Of a stretch of DNA of 54,286 nucleotides, positions 1 to 10,737 are shown one piece after another. Position numbers and translations under genes: made by a program. How positions within the stretch are numbered: position 1 is the stretch's first letter; each line of letters begins with the position of its first letter. A model generated the notes under the pieces. The model ran no database searches and was not told the DNA's origin. It saw nothing but the letters and a program-made list of their open reading frames with translations. Source of the DNA: UBA7396 sp034676185 (lineage in GTDB: Bacteria; Patescibacteriota; Gracilibacteria; BD1-5; UBA6164); assembly GCA_034676185.1 (NCBI GenBank), contig JAUCCN010000009.1, positions 1 through 54,286 of the forward strand. Direction: 5' to 3'.

Positions 1-2358
1 TCCTCATACATCCGTCGCTCTTACTACTATTACATATGGAGTATCTGAACCAACTTGTGGTAAAGTTCCTGTTATTGCTCCTGTTGTTGTATTTATCGTT
101 ACTCCGCTTGGTAAATTCGTTGCACTATAACTCAATGCTCATCATTCTGGATCTGAAAATTTTCATACCATACTTATATTCAATGCGGTTCACTCATCTT
201 GAGTCACATTTGATATACTTGATACTACTGTTGGTACTTGATTTACTATTTTTAATTTTATAATTGCTTCTTTTAAAATATCTGTTGCCTTTTGTACCTC
301 TTTTTGAGATGAGTCAAGATTTGATAAAATAGTTTGAGCTACAATAATAGCTTGACTCAAGTCATTTAAAGATTCTTGAGTATATTTTCCATTTGCTGTT
401 TGCAAAATAGTTTGAGCTTCTTGTAATTTTGCTGATAATTCAGTAAAGTCTGCTCTCTCTATCAAATCTATTTTTGCTTTTTGAAGAGCGAGAATCCCAT
501 CTTTTACTTGTTCTTTTGTAGCAAGCTCATCATCTCTAATTCAAATAGCTTTGAGAAGTGTTTGTTTAAAAATATTCCAGCTTGTTGGAGTATATTGATT
601 TTGATTTAAGCCTTCATATTCTTGTATCAATGAAATAAGCTCTGTCTTATCAACAAAATCAATATGTTCAATAGTAATACTTTTTATAATTAGAGATCCT
701 CATTGTACCTGAATAGTGATATTCGCTTTTCCACCATCCCTTTTTGAAACATTAATTTTATAAGTATCTATATAACCTTTTTGAGGTTCTGAAATATTTC
801 TTGTTAGTATAATAAGTGAATCTCATTGTTTTACAAATTCTCTCCCTAATGTATGCGTAAGTCCATTTTTTAAAACATGATTAATACTTACTATTTCTAT
901 ATTTCCAACAAGAATATCTCATTTTTCATTTAAAACAGAAACTCATTCTGGTAATTGTGTTTTATCTATTTCCAAAATTCTTTCACTTTTTTGATCAACT
1001 CTATGAATAGGACTCGTTCTAAAGTCTTCATTTTGAGCATTTACATCTGAAATAAGACGAGATACTTTTGAGGATGAAAAAGTTTTCTCTCAAAGTGCTG
1101 AAGTAACTGATCATTTTTTCTTTGAAGAAATATTTGAACCTTTTGATCATGGTCAAAATGGAATAGTATATTGCAGTCCAACATAGGTATCATTTGGAGT
1201 TCCGTGTTTTCATTTACTATGACGAACTACTACTCAAAGACTGGAACCATCTGATTGTTGTTGTGAAAGTTGAGCTTGTATATTAGTAGAAGAAACTCAG
1301 GTTGAAAGCTCTATCTTTCCTATTACTCTTTGTGAAATTTGATGGGTGTATCAAATAACTGCTCAAACTTGAGAATGATCTTTATCTTGAGAATATTTTA
1401 AATCATGATGAAGACTTTCATAATTGAGTCATAAAGTAAGCTTCCCATTTGTTGAAACAGAAAAATTTGCTTTTGCTTGAATTCACTTTTTCTCTCATCA
1501 AGCAATATTTCTAAAGTTGTTATAAATACCAAATAGAGTTTCATTATTTACTACATATTCTTTATTTTCAAGTTCTTTACTCTGTGCTTTTGTAATATAT
1601 CCTGAAATTTCAAGTGATTCTATAATTTCTTTACTAAAATAGAGTTTTAAAGTAGTTCCAAAGCTATTTTGTCTTACCATTTCCTCTACTTCTCAACTTG
1701 AAAATTGAAATTTATGTTTTACTCCTAAATGTTCTCCTGAAAACATTAGTACTCCATTTTGAAATGAAAAACCTAAAGTAGTCAAAAATCTTTGTACATT
1801 TGATCCTCACTCTATATTCACTGCAATAGCTGTATTTGGAGTAATTTCTGTCGCATATCATATATCAATTGCACTCCCATACATATGAGATTTTCCTAAT
1901 TTTGCGGAAAATTGAGTTGTTGATGAATCATTTGATTGAAGTTTGATTCATCCTGAAGTTGGTCTGAATTCAAAAGGAGGTTTTTCTTCTTTTGGTGATT
2001 TTACAGATGTTTCTTTTTCTGGTAAAGTCTCCACTTTTTCTAATGAAACAGTATAGGAAGACTTTCCTTCTGGATATATTTTTATTTCTCAATTATGACA
2101 TTTTTCTAATACAAATCTTCCTTTAAAAGTTCCGATATTGACTTGAGTTCAGACTTCTTTATATTGAAGAGTTGAAAGTGCATCAAGTACGGCTGTTGGT
2201 AATTCAGATATTTCTTGAGCTCAAACATTTGTAGATGATATAGCAGCTGCTATTGCCATAGCCACTACTTCTCTTTTTTTAGAAATAATATCAAAACCTT
2301 TCGCTATTTTTCACAATTTTGAATATCAATCTTGACTATCTTGAGCATGTAATCACAT
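1..2358 (-). CDS. Large secreted surface protein with FIVAR and putative-Ig repeats (3' end outside window)
   Basis: At least 786 codons, read with TGA as Gly; the C-terminus lies beyond position 1. The start at 2358 is the only ATG after an in-frame TAA. A basic N-terminus precedes a hydrophobic segment ending near GAQ (about residues 30-50), which looks like an export signal. Residues about 110-400 form many short alternating strands (for example YVGLQYTIPFG) that look like a beta-barrel or beta-rich passenger. Two helical repeats with the FIVAR pattern (YTPTSWNIFKQTL...LQKAK and a second copy) follow, then a cadherin-like/He_PIG module (LPSGVTINTTTGAITGTLP). Likely an adhesin. The barrel reading is inference; FIVAR and He_PIG assignments are by pattern. 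Confidence 0.75.
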
Positions 2359-2420
2359 AAATAATAAATTATAAAATAAACATATTATTTATAATGATTT
2401 TTTGATAATGTCAAGTGTTT

Positions 2421-3218
2421 TTATATACTTTTTATCATATAAATATAATCTTGTATAGAGAGATTTTCTGCTCTCACATTTTCATTATATCAGAGTTCAA
2501 AAAGTATTTTTAAAATTCTCTCTTTATCATAAGAAAAAGATGCAAGATTATTCATCATTTTTTTTCTTGGATTTGAAAAAGCTGATTTTATAAAAGATAA
2601 AAAAACGTCATCATCAATTTCTCAAAATTGTGAATGAATTTCAAAAAATAATACTATTGAATCTACCTTTGGAGCAGGAGAAAATGCATTTGCTGGGACA
2701 AATATTTTTGAGGAAACATTGCATTTTTTTTGAACAAAAAGAGATAATACCGATGATTTTTCAGATACTATTCTCTCTCAAACTTCTTTTTGCATCAAAA
2801 TAATCATCTGTGTTGGAGGTTTTTTAATTTTGTACAAAAAATGCTGTAAAATAGGTGAAGTAATATAATATGGAATATTCGCGATTACTTTATAATCAGA
2901 AAAATCAGGCACATATTTTAAAATATCCTTTTGTATAATTTCAAATTGTATCTGTCAAATATTTATATCTCAATTTTGAATTCTATCTTGTAAAATTTCT
3001 ATCATAGTAGTATCAAGTTCTACCAAAGTAAGACTAGCTGGATGAGCATCAAGTATTTTTGTTGTAAGAGCTCAAAATCACGGTCCTACTTCAATAATAT
3101 TTTCATTGTGTACACGAGTAATTTTCACTATTTGATCTAAAATTTTTTCATCCATTAAAAAATTTTGTCAGAGCGATTTTTTTGCTTTAATATTATATTT
3201 TTGAAGTATATGTTGCAT
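2421..3218 (-). CDS. ksgA: 16S rRNA adenine dimethyltransferase KsgA/RsmA
   Basis: 265 residues, the normal family length. It dimethylates two adjacent adenines in the 3'-terminal hairpin of 16S rRNA during 30S maturation. Diagnostic motifs are all present: GQNFL at residues 17-21, the SAM-binding EVGPGFGALT at 43-52, the catalytic NIPYYI block near residue 118 and FSPAPKVDS further on. Several of these glycines are TGA codons (the first G of GQNFL and both Gly of the PGFG block). It lies 21 bp downstream of a secreted-protein gene on the same strand, probably in one transcript starting at the hsp20 gene. Stop TAA. Confidence 0.95.
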
Positions 3219-3239
3219 AATATTTTTTATATTTAATAT

Positions 3240-3953
3240 TTAACTTCATTTTGCACTTTTCGTTTTTGATGGCCATTTTTTCCAAATTCTTTCTAAATAT
3301 CCAACATTTACCATAATAATTTCAAGTAATTTATCATACCTTCATCTTTCAGTTTGCATATAGAGTTTGTCTTCATCTTGTTTAATTTGATGCTTATTGA
3401 GTTTTAAAATATCATAAGCAACTTGTTTATTGATTTCTAACTTCGTTGCAACCAGATTTCTACAAGTGGTATCCTGAAAAAAATATGCCGAAGCTTCATT
3501 TGCTGGAATACTTCCTCAAAAACAATTCATTGTTTTTTGTACTATAGAGTTTTCCCCAGTCGTACAAATTTGCATATATTTTTCACCAAATTCTCAATAC
3601 ATATCAAATTTACTTTCTATTAAGTCAATAGCACTTGTAAACGGTTCTTTGGAATCTTTTCAAAAATAATAGCTTTTATTATCTTCTAAATTTTTAAAAT
3701 AAGTATCTACTTCTTTATCAATTTTTTTAAACTCAAGATCAAGAATAATTTGTCCCATAATTTGAAAATAATTATTACTTGATATACATACAAAATCTTC
3801 AACGGTTCTTGCTTGACCATTTTTATTTGCTCAAATACATTCTTCAAATTCTCATTTATAAGAACATATATCAGACACTAAAAAAGCTTCTTCTGCCAAT
3901 ACTTGATCTGACACAAGAAACAAAAGTAAAAAAAGAACCAATCATTTCTTCAT
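3240..3953 (-). CDS. Secreted cysteine-containing protein of unknown function
   Basis: 237 residues. The N-terminus MKKGLVLFLLLFLVSDQVLA is a clear signal peptide with a probable cleavage after VLA. The mature part has spaced cysteines (SDICSYK, EECIG, DFVCIS, MQICTT, MNCFGG, TTCRN) that could form disulfides outside the cell, and a basic C-terminal tail (WKKWPSKTKSAKGS). I do not recognise the family. It sits between a small membrane-protein gene (3 bp upstream) and ksgA (21 bp downstream), so it is probably cotranscribed with them. UGA codons fall at expected Gly positions. Confidence 0.8.
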
Positions 3954-3956
3954 ATT

Positions 3957-4199
3957 TTATTTTTTAGAAAATATTCAGACAAAAAAAGCTATTACTTTCC
4001 CAAAAATAGAAATTGCTTTTTTAGAAGATTTTGTCATTACTGGAGAAATTTTCCCTGAAATATCATGGGAAATTTCTTTTCATTTTTTCGTTTGACTAAG
4101 TCAGAAAATAGAAGCAATAGCCGAACCAATAATAACTGTAGTTACAATTTTATCTACTTTTTTTGCACCATAATTTATTTTTTTATTTTTTGAAAACAT
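3957..4199 (-). CDS. Small membrane-associated protein
   Basis: 80 residues. A basic N-terminus (MFSKNKKINYGAKKVDK) is followed by one hydrophobic helix (IVTTVIIGSAIASIFGL), a charged stretch and a second hydrophobic helix near the C-terminus (AISIFGKVIAFFVGIF). The layout resembles YtxH-like small membrane proteins, but there is no diagnostic motif and no function is proposed. It starts 31 bp after the hsp20 stop and ends 3 bp before the secreted-protein start, within an apparent hsp20-to-ksgA transcription unit. Two or three glycines are UGA. Confidence 0.7.
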
Positions 4200-4229
4200 A
4201 AGTACATTATTAGAAATTAGCAATATTTT

Positions 4230-4664
4230 TTAGCTTTCCATTTTGTTAATTTTGATAGCTTTTGAATCAAATTTTAATTTTGGTATCGTAATAATAAGTA
4301 AATTATTCTGCATATAAGCTTTTATTTTATTTAAAGCTAAATTTTCGGGAAGAATAATATTTCTTACAAATTTTCACCAAAAACACTCACTATTTTTTAA
4401 AGTTACTCCCTCAAAAGAATATTCTTCTGGTTTTTCTCTAATTCCTTTGAGTGTTAAAATAGTTTTATTGATAGAAAGATCTATTTGTTCTTGTTCTACT
4501 CAAGCAATGGGAGCAATAATATATATTTCATTTTCGCTATCAAGCACATCAAGAGCTACTTGTCATACTTCTTCATCTAATACTTCTTCTTTTGAATCAA
4601 GCACATCTACCTCTAATTCAGGAGCTGAGTTTTGCTCTCCAGAAACTCAAAATATTTTAAACAT
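4230..4664 (-). CDS. Hsp20/alpha-crystallin family small heat-shock protein
   Basis: 144 residues, typical for small heat-shock proteins, which hold unfolding proteins as an ATP-independent chaperone in the cytoplasm. The alpha-crystallin fold is visible: IAPIAGVEQEQIDLSINKTILTLKGIR, then the beta strands FVRNIILPENLALNKIKAYMQNNLLIITIPK, including the conserved A-x-x-x-N-x-L-x-I-x-(I/L)-P pattern. The N-terminal arm is acidic. It is the first gene of a minus-strand unit leading to ksgA and is divergent from pilC. I see no CIRCE or other clear heat-shock operator. Confidence 0.88.
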
Positions 4665-4760
4665 ACATTTAGTAATTAACAATTAAGATGGAAAGAATAT
4701 ATTGAGAAAAATAATTTTTCTTCTTTTTCTATCATTTATTTCTTTTTATTATAAAAATTT

Positions 4761-4789
4761 TTGTAAAAAAACAAATAAAATGATACAAT
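4761..4789 (+). promoter_or_regulatory. Sigma70-type promoter for pilC
   Basis: TTGTAA at 4761-4766 and TACAAT at 4784-4789 with a 17-bp spacer, 33 bp upstream of the pilC ATG. Each box matches the consensus in five or four of six positions; the spacing is ideal. Motifs are seen in the sequence; activity is inferred. Confidence 0.5.
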
Positions 4790-4821
4790 TTAGAAAAGTA
4801 CTTGATTAATACTTCTAAAAA

Positions 4822-5973
4822 ATGAAATTTTCAGATTTAAAAAATACTCTTTCCCAAAAAATAAAAACTTTTGATATGCAAAATATCATAAGAAATTTTT
4901 CTTTAAAAAAACATATCGTCCTTTCTCAAAAGCAAAAAATAGAATTTTTTGATTCTTTATATAATCTCATTAATTCTTGAATTCCTATCACGAATTCCCT
5001 TTCTATTTTATTATTTCAAACCAAAAATAAAAATGTAAAAATTCTTTTAGAAAGTATTTTAAAAGATGTTAGTAAATGAAAAAAATTAGAAGAATGCTTT
5101 AAAAATTTCCCAAAAATTTTTAATAATTTTGATATTTATATGATAAAAATGTGAGAAGTAACCTGAAAAGTATCTAGTGCACTTGAAACAATACAAGCAA
5201 GAGAGGAAAAAAATGCTGAACTCAAAACAAAAATTATTTGAGCCCTTATTTATCCGGCCATTATTGTAACTCTTGCTATTTCTATGATTGTATGATTTAT
5301 GATTTTCATCATTCCGAGAGTACAAAAAATGTATCAAGATGCAAAAGTAAATCTTCCAGAACTTACTCAAGCAGTTATTAATACTTCCCATTTTTTACAA
5401 GAAAATTATATTTTACTTATTATATGAATTATTCTATTATTTGCTGGTATTATTACTTTTAAAAATCATCCATATACTAAAATCTACTTTGATAAATTTA
5501 TACTAAAAATTCCTCTGTTTTGACCACTGATAAGAAAAAAAATACTCGCTATTTTTTCACATACTCTTGGAACCTTACTTCAAAATGGAATTATGATCAA
5601 CCAAGCTCTTGATATTACAAAAAAAAGTTTAGATAATGCCTATTACGAAAAAAGACTTGATGAAATAGGAGAAGAATTAAGTGAATGAATTCCTTTAAGT
5701 GATTCTATGTGAATTAAAAAATTGAAAGAATCAAATGATGATCCTTATTTTCCTCTTGAACTTGCTTCTGTAGTAAAAATTTGAGAACAAACCGGAAAAC
5801 TTCCCAGTTTACTGATAAAAATATCTACCAAATTTAATAGAGAGATTGATGGAATTGTAAAATGACTTTCAACCGCAATTGAACCTATTGTTATTATTAT
5901 TGTTTGAATTATTGTTGGAACTATGGTGATGGCAATTTTACTTCCATTTTTTAATATGGTAAATGTAATTTAG
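4822..5973 (+). CDS. pilC: Type IV pilus inner-membrane platform protein PilC/GspF
   Basis: 383 residues, close to the usual length. This polytopic protein connects the cytoplasmic assembly ATPases to the growing pilus. It has the two tandem GspF modules. The first (residues about 40-165) ends in a membrane helix starting near KIIGALIYPAIIVTLAISMIV; the second (about 240-380) carries the repeated signature LPSLLIKISTKFNREIDGIVKGLSTAIEPIVI and a last membrane helix. Many intramembrane glycines are TGA. Stop TAG. It stands alone here; a pilin-like gene is located at 47,665, so pilus genes are scattered. Confidence 0.92.
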
Positions 5974-5994
5974 AAAGAAGAAATTTTCTCTTTT

Positions 5995-6924
5995 TTAATA
6001 TTCTATATTTTTTATTATTTTTTTCATATCATCTTTAAGTGAGGCAAAAAATTGTTTTTTTTGTCCATAGAGCTCTATTTCTAATTTATATGAATGAAGA
6101 GCTTGACGAGTAAGAGCATATTTTTTTTCCACTTCTTCATTTACTTTTTTATTTCCATACACCTTATCTCAAATAATTGGAAATCAAATACTAGAAAGAT
6201 GAACTCTGATTTGATGAGTTCTTCCTGTTTCAATTTTTACTTCTACTAAAGTATATTTTTCATCAATATAATCTAAAATTTTTACATACGAAATAGCAAG
6301 TTTTGGATTGATTGGATTTTTAGTAGTCATTTTAATTTTATCGGTTCTATGTCTTCCTATAAAACTCTCAATTTTGAATTGCTTTTCCTCAATAATTCCA
6401 GAAACAATAGCGAGATAATATTTTCCTATTTTTTCTCTTTGTTTCATAAGGTCTTGCAAATATAACATCATTTTATCATTTTTTGCAATCATAATAACTC
6501 AAGAAGTATCTTTATCAAGACGATGTACAATTCCAGGTCTTTCTACTCCTCAAATCCCTGCTAAATCCTGTATATGATGTAAAAGTCAGTTTACTAAAGT
6601 TCCACTTTTTCCATCAATTCACGGAGTAGGATGAGTATTTAAATTTGCATCTTTGTTTATAATAGCAATATTTTCATCTTGATAAATAATATCAAGTGGA
6701 ATATTTTCAGCATGAAGTTCTAATTTTTCGATATGGAGAGAAATTTCAATTTCATCTTTATGAGATATTTTTACATTTTTTGAGATATTTTTTTTATTTA
6801 CGGTGATATATTCCCTATCTATCATTTTTTGAATATAACTTCTGGAAAAATCAGGTAAAAGAGTAGATAAATATATATCTACTCTTTGTTTTTCTTTTAT
6901 ATAGGTGCAAAAATGGATTTTCAT
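5995..6924 (-). CDS. RluA/RluD-family 23S rRNA pseudouridine synthase
   Basis: 309 residues. An N-terminal S4 RNA-binding domain (about residues 10-75, with DFSRSYIQKMIDREYITVN) is followed by the RluA catalytic domain. The catalytic aspartate is D137 in HRLDKDTSG, and the later GRTHQIRVHL block binds the substrate uridine. It isomerises uridines to pseudouridine in rRNA (RluD-type proteins act on helix 69), but the exact target cannot be assigned. It starts 3 bp after the end of the preceding small gene, indicating translational coupling. The stop TAA lies 21 bp from the convergent pilC stop. Confidence 0.92.
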
Positions 6925-6927
6925 ATT

Positions 6928-7329
6928 TTAAAGTCAAAGTGATTTTTTAATATCATCAATTTTTTGTTCATCTTGTCCTTCAGTTTCTTTTCTTGCCTGT
7001 TCATTTTTATAAATTTCTCAAAGAGTCAGCCATTCTTCTTGTTGTTTTTTAAGTAATTTTTTAATATCTTCTGGATGTTCTCAAGCAAGTTCTCTAAATT
7101 TTACTCTTTCTTCTTCAAATACTTTTGTAAGTTCATCAAATTGAAATTGGCTCAAAGTAGGAACTGCATCTATTACTCTTTTCTTTTCTGACACATTTAA
7201 TGAAAGTGAATTTTTGAGTAAATCAAGAAAATTTTCTTCATTTACCTCAACAATAGGAAGATGAAGTTTTAGTAAATCAAGCACGAGAATATCTACTTCT
7301 GCTTGAGTAATCATTTGGTTTTCAGACAT
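6928..7329 (-). CDS. Conserved-looking helical protein, unknown function
   Basis: 133 residues, acidic and predicted all-helical with no signal peptide or membrane helix. The middle resembles a four-helix bundle (LDLLKLHLPIVEVNEENFLD... SQFQFDELTKVFEEERVKF), and the C-terminus is a charged coiled-coil-like tail ending in KKSLGL. I do not recognise a family. It is the first gene of a two-gene unit with the pseudouridine synthase, 3 bp downstream. Only a few Gly codons, including UGA. Confidence 0.75.
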
Positions 7330-7568
7330 AGAATTTTTTGATTATTGGTAAATAAGTTCTAGTGAATTATATCTATATTTTTTATTTTTCAATTATTTTT
7401 GATATTTTTAGAAAAAAGTCGGATATAAAATTTTTCTTATCTTTAAAATATACTTTTATCATTCAAATATTTTTGTATAATATCCACTTCCCTAACAGTT
7501 ATTCATGATTTTATTTTTCTATCACTTTTCATTATTCAGATAGTATTGTATCATCTGTTTTGTTTCCT

Positions 7569-7603
7569 AAAAAAGACAGCAAAAATTTTTACTGTCTTTT
7601 TTA
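7569..7603 (-). terminator. Intrinsic terminator after the SDR gene
   Basis: AAAAGACAG (7571-7579) pairs with CTGTCTTTT (7592-7600), flanked by A and T runs, so it can act in both directions. It lies 4 bp beyond the SDR stop codon. The bases just upstream on the plus strand hold a TATAAT-like box at 7476-7481 but no gene. Confidence 0.75.
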
Positions 7604-7606
7604 TTT

Positions 7607-8398
7607 CTATCTATATCCTCCATCAACCATATGATCTCTTCCTGAATTATACGGAAGTGTTAAATATGCTAAAATATTTTTTGCAATTTCTTCTGGAGTT
7701 GCCATTCTTCCAGACCAAACCTTTTCCATTTCTGCTGCCATTTCTTCTGCTGGAACACTATTATTCATTTCCGTTGCAATCCATCCTGGGCCAATTCCAT
7801 TTACGATAATTTTATGATTTTTATCAAAGTCTTCTCAAATATTTCTCACCATATTTATCATTGCTGCTTTTGATGCATCATATGGAGCAGAAAAAATTCC
7901 ATAACTATCTACTCAATTAGTTGAGGTTATCAGCACAATTCTTCATCTTACTTCATCAATTACTTCTTGTGTTTTCATAATATCTTTTGCATTTTTGAGA
8001 GCAAGAAAAGTTCCTGTTACGTTGGTAGCAAATACTTTATTCCAAAGTTCTGCTGTTTGATCATCAAAATCAGTATCTGGACTAATTCAAACTCAGTGAA
8101 CTAAAAAATCTACTCTTTTACTTACTTTTTTTACTTCTTCAAAAAATGCTGCAACAGAAGCTTCATTTTCAGCCATATATGGAAATGCTTTTACTAAAAC
8201 TTCTTTCCCTACTCCAAGAGCTGCATTTTGAATAGTTTCAATTGCCTTTTGGGTTTTATCTTCACTTCTACTTGCAGTTACAATCACATCTCATCCTGAT
8301 TTTGCAATAAGTTCTGCAGTTGCTAATCATATTCCACTTGATCATCCTGTTACTACTGTTGTAGTTCCTGAAAAATCAAAATTAATTCTTGATTTCAT
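7607..8398 (-). CDS. Short-chain dehydrogenase/reductase
   Basis: 263 residues, a classical SDR. The cofactor motif TGGSSGIG (residues about 19-26) has three glycines written as GGA or TGA. The catalytic YDASK motif is near residue 163, and the C-terminus ends in VDGGYR. These enzymes use NAD(P)H to reduce or oxidise carbonyl/hydroxyl groups. FabG-like 3-oxoacyl reductase is the commonest annotation, but the substrate cannot be assigned here. It is monocistronic, divergent from the downstream plus-strand gene at 8553, and closed by the terminator at 7569-7603. Stop TAG. Confidence 0.9.
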
Positions 8399-8552
8399 AT
8401 TATTATATTTAAAAAATAAAACTATATTTAGTATAGTTTTATTTTAATTTTGTCAAATAAAAATCTCACACATTATTTTTTTAAATTATAAAATTGACTT
8501 ATATACAAAAATCATTATAAAAATTATTATTTATCTTTTTATTTAAATAATT

Positions 8553-9146
8553 ATGGCAGAAATATTTCATTTTCCTGGTACTCAAGAACGACTTCAAGAA
8601 ATACATAAAGCAACTGCTTTAAGTTGATTGGATGAACTCGTTGAAATGTGATTAAAAAAAGTCCCTCAAAAAATAAACGACCTATTATCAACTCCTTTAG
8701 ATAGAATAGTGATACTTACTCCAGAAGAAGCAAAAGCAATGATATTTGAGTTTTTTATAAACAATTTTGAAAGAAAAAATATTCAACTCTCCCTAGAAAT
8801 CATACAAGCAACTCAATATTTATCTGATTTATTATTAAAATTTTGAATAGTTATGGATGAAGAAATGAAAAAAACTCTTGAAAATCCATATTATACCTAT
8901 TGGCTAGAAAGAGAAGAGCCAAAAAGAGCTGGAGATGCCAGTGTATATAATCTCATTTTCCCAAAAACAAAAAAGAATTTTCTTACTCCCAAAGAATACA
9001 TTCATTTTGCTGTAAATGGTTATGGTTTCTATTTTTGAAAACATTTTGCTTCATGAATGCTCAAAGTTTTACCATATGCTGAGAATTTTACTCAAGAAAA
9101 CCCATTTTTCAGAAGAAATTTTAAACTAGTTTCATCAAAAATATAA
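8553..9146 (+). CDS. Lineage-specific protein, paralogue 1 of 2
   Basis: 197 residues, unknown family. It starts MAEIFHFPGTQERLQEIHK and contains conserved-looking blocks NPYYTYWLERE, AGDASVYNLIFPK and ENPFFRRNF. A second gene at 10,738 encodes a close homologue along the full length with the same start and end motifs. No signal peptide or membrane helix is evident. The two copies flank a chorismate mutase, acetyltransferase and Nudix cluster on the opposite strand. Glycines conserved between the copies alternate between GGx and TGA codons (for example RAGDAS is GGA here and TGA in the other), supporting UGA=Gly. Confidence 0.85.
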
Positions 9147-9151
9147 AAAAT

Positions 9152-9271
9152 CTACTCATGCAATATCTGAGCTTTATAAAATCTATCATAAGCATTTTCT
9201 CATCTACCTAAGAGTTCTTAATGAGCTCCCTCATCTAAAATTTTTCCATCCTCAAGAGAATAAATTTTATT
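9152..9271 (-). pseudogene. Remnant of an ABC-transporter ATPase C-terminus
   Basis: Read on the minus strand with TGA=Gly, this gives KIYSLEDGKILDEGAH, then an in-frame TAA at 9218-9220, then ELLGRGENAYDRFYKAQ and a TAG. This is the distinctive end of an exporter-type ABC ATPase (usually LEDGKIVEEGTHEEL). The TAA sits where the family has Glu, so one GAA-to-TAA change explains it. An in-frame TAG closes the frame just upstream, and no Walker or signature motifs remain nearby. It is a decayed fragment only about 40 codons long that abuts the chorismate mutase gene. Confidence 0.7.
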
Positions 9272-9527
9272 CCTCTAATCTCAAGGCCTCTGTATGAATT
9301 TCATTCCAAATAGTTTCTATAAAATCAGGATTTATTCAAAATTGTTGTGCCAATTCTTTTTTAGAAGAGAGAACTTGTTGCCATCTTTCTGGTTGAAGTG
9401 GTGGAAGATGGTGAAGTTTTTTATATTCTCACACTTTTTTCACTACTTCAAATCTCTCAGAAAGTAATGCGATAATTTGAGCATCTATTTCATCAATACT
9501 TTCTCTATAATTTTGTAATTCTTGCAT
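9267..9527 (-). CDS. Chorismate mutase type II (AroQ class) domain protein
   Basis: 86 residues, the length of a stand-alone AroQ domain. The pattern ESIDEIDAQIIALLSERFEVVKKVGEYKK matches the first long helix of the family, with catalytic Arg/Lys positions (R8, R28 and K36-K37 region), and FIETIWNEIHTEALRLEE the last helix. The enzyme converts chorismate to prephenate. No other aromatic biosynthesis gene is visible, so the role is uncertain; scavenging or another substrate is possible. It begins 4 bp after the GNAT gene, in a three-gene minus-strand unit. Confidence 0.8.
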
Positions 9528-9531
9528 AATT

Positions 9532-10083
9532 TTATTTTAGGAAATATTTTTTTTCATAATCACTTCTCATCATTTCCATCGCAATACTATCTTCATATTT
9601 TCCCATTACATAGACTTCTTCTTGAAAAATTCAAACTTCTCTCAATCAACATTTTTTATACGAAGCAATCGCTCTTGCATTACTCGCAAATACTTGCAAT
9701 TTCACTTTATGAACTCCAATATATTCAAAAGCATACTTCAAAAAAAGTTGCATACTTTCTGTTCCATATCATTTTCACATTTTTGTTTCATCATATAAAG
9801 AAATTCATATCACTCCATTTCTAGAAATAACATCATATTCATTAAATCAAATTGAACCTATTATTTCTTTTGTTTCATTGATCATAATTACAAAAAATTT
9901 ATCTGCTTGTTCTAATTTTTCATTTAAAAATTTCTCTTCTGTTTCTCTTGTATTATGACGAACTGGTTGCAAATATTTTATAATATTTATGTTATTTATT
10001 CATCTATACATTATTTCCAAATCCTGTTTTTCAGGAATAACAAGAGAAACTCTCTCTCAAGGCACAAAAATAATTCTTTCCAT
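9532..10083 (-). CDS. GNAT-family N-acetyltransferase
   Basis: 183 residues, with the RimJ/RimL-like layout. The acetyl-CoA pyrophosphate-binding loop is visible as ETKMGKGYGTESMQLFLKYAF, in which two of the glycines are TGA. The later block VFASNARAIASYKKCGLREVG is the typical N-x-R-A-x-x-x-Y-x-x-x-G-F motif 4. Such enzymes acetylate N-termini of ribosomal proteins or small molecules; the substrate is not predictable. Cotranscribed with the Nudix gene upstream (23 bp) and the chorismate mutase gene downstream (4 bp). Confidence 0.88.
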
Positions 10084-10106
10084 ATCTAAAAAATTAAATT
10101 ATAATA

Positions 10107-10553
10107 TTATAAATCTTTCCCTTTTCTAAATTTTAAAATAGCTTGTTGTAAAATATGAGTTTTTTGAATATTTTCATCATCCATGTCAATAAGCTTCGAA
10201 CCTCTAGCATCTCAATAGTCATCCTTATGATCAAAATGTATCTTTTGAGTAATGATTTGTACTAAATATACAATTCAGATAATATGATCTTGTCTTTCAT
10301 TTTTTTGCCAAACATGAGTTGCAAAAGTTTCTTCAACAGTTAAGAGTTTTTTTATTTCAAACTCATTTTCCATTAATCCAGTTTCCTCAAATATTTCTCT
10401 TTTGAGTCAATCAATATGTTTTTCATAATGTTCAATTTTACCTCAAGGCAAATCATACATTCCAGTGAATGGTCATCTTCATTTTTTTACAACAAGTATT
10501 TGGTCATCCTTATACATGAGAGCATAAACTCAAGGTCTCATTTGTTTTTGCAT
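10107..10553 (-). CDS. Nudix hydrolase
   Basis: 148 residues. The Nudix box is complete: GKIEHYEKHIDGLKREIFEE continuing to TGL (residues about 40-62), including the RExxEE metal-binding glutamates. These Mg-dependent pyrophosphohydrolases cleave nucleoside diphosphate derivatives such as oxidised dNTPs, NDP-sugars or capped RNA ends. The N-terminal MRPGVYALMYKDDQILVVKK strands fit the fold. The box glycines at both ends are TGA or GGA. First gene of the Nudix/GNAT/chorismate mutase unit; substrate unknown. Confidence 0.9.
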
Positions 10554-10737
10554 ATTTAGGAAAATATAAACTAAAAAGATATTATTATTCTCTATCATAT
10601 CTTTTTTTAAAAAATGTAAAAGAAATATTGAAGAAAATCATTATCTGTTCATAAAATCAAGCAGAATTTTTCATAAAATTTGACTTCACTCAAAAAATAA
10701 TTATAAGATAGAAGTTTACTTCTCTATTTTATAGCAT

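Noticed and set aside
5086..5391. Minus-strand open frame across pilC
   Set aside because: Antisense shadow; its reading is Asn/Ser-rich low complexity, and the plus strand holds a clear GspF protein.
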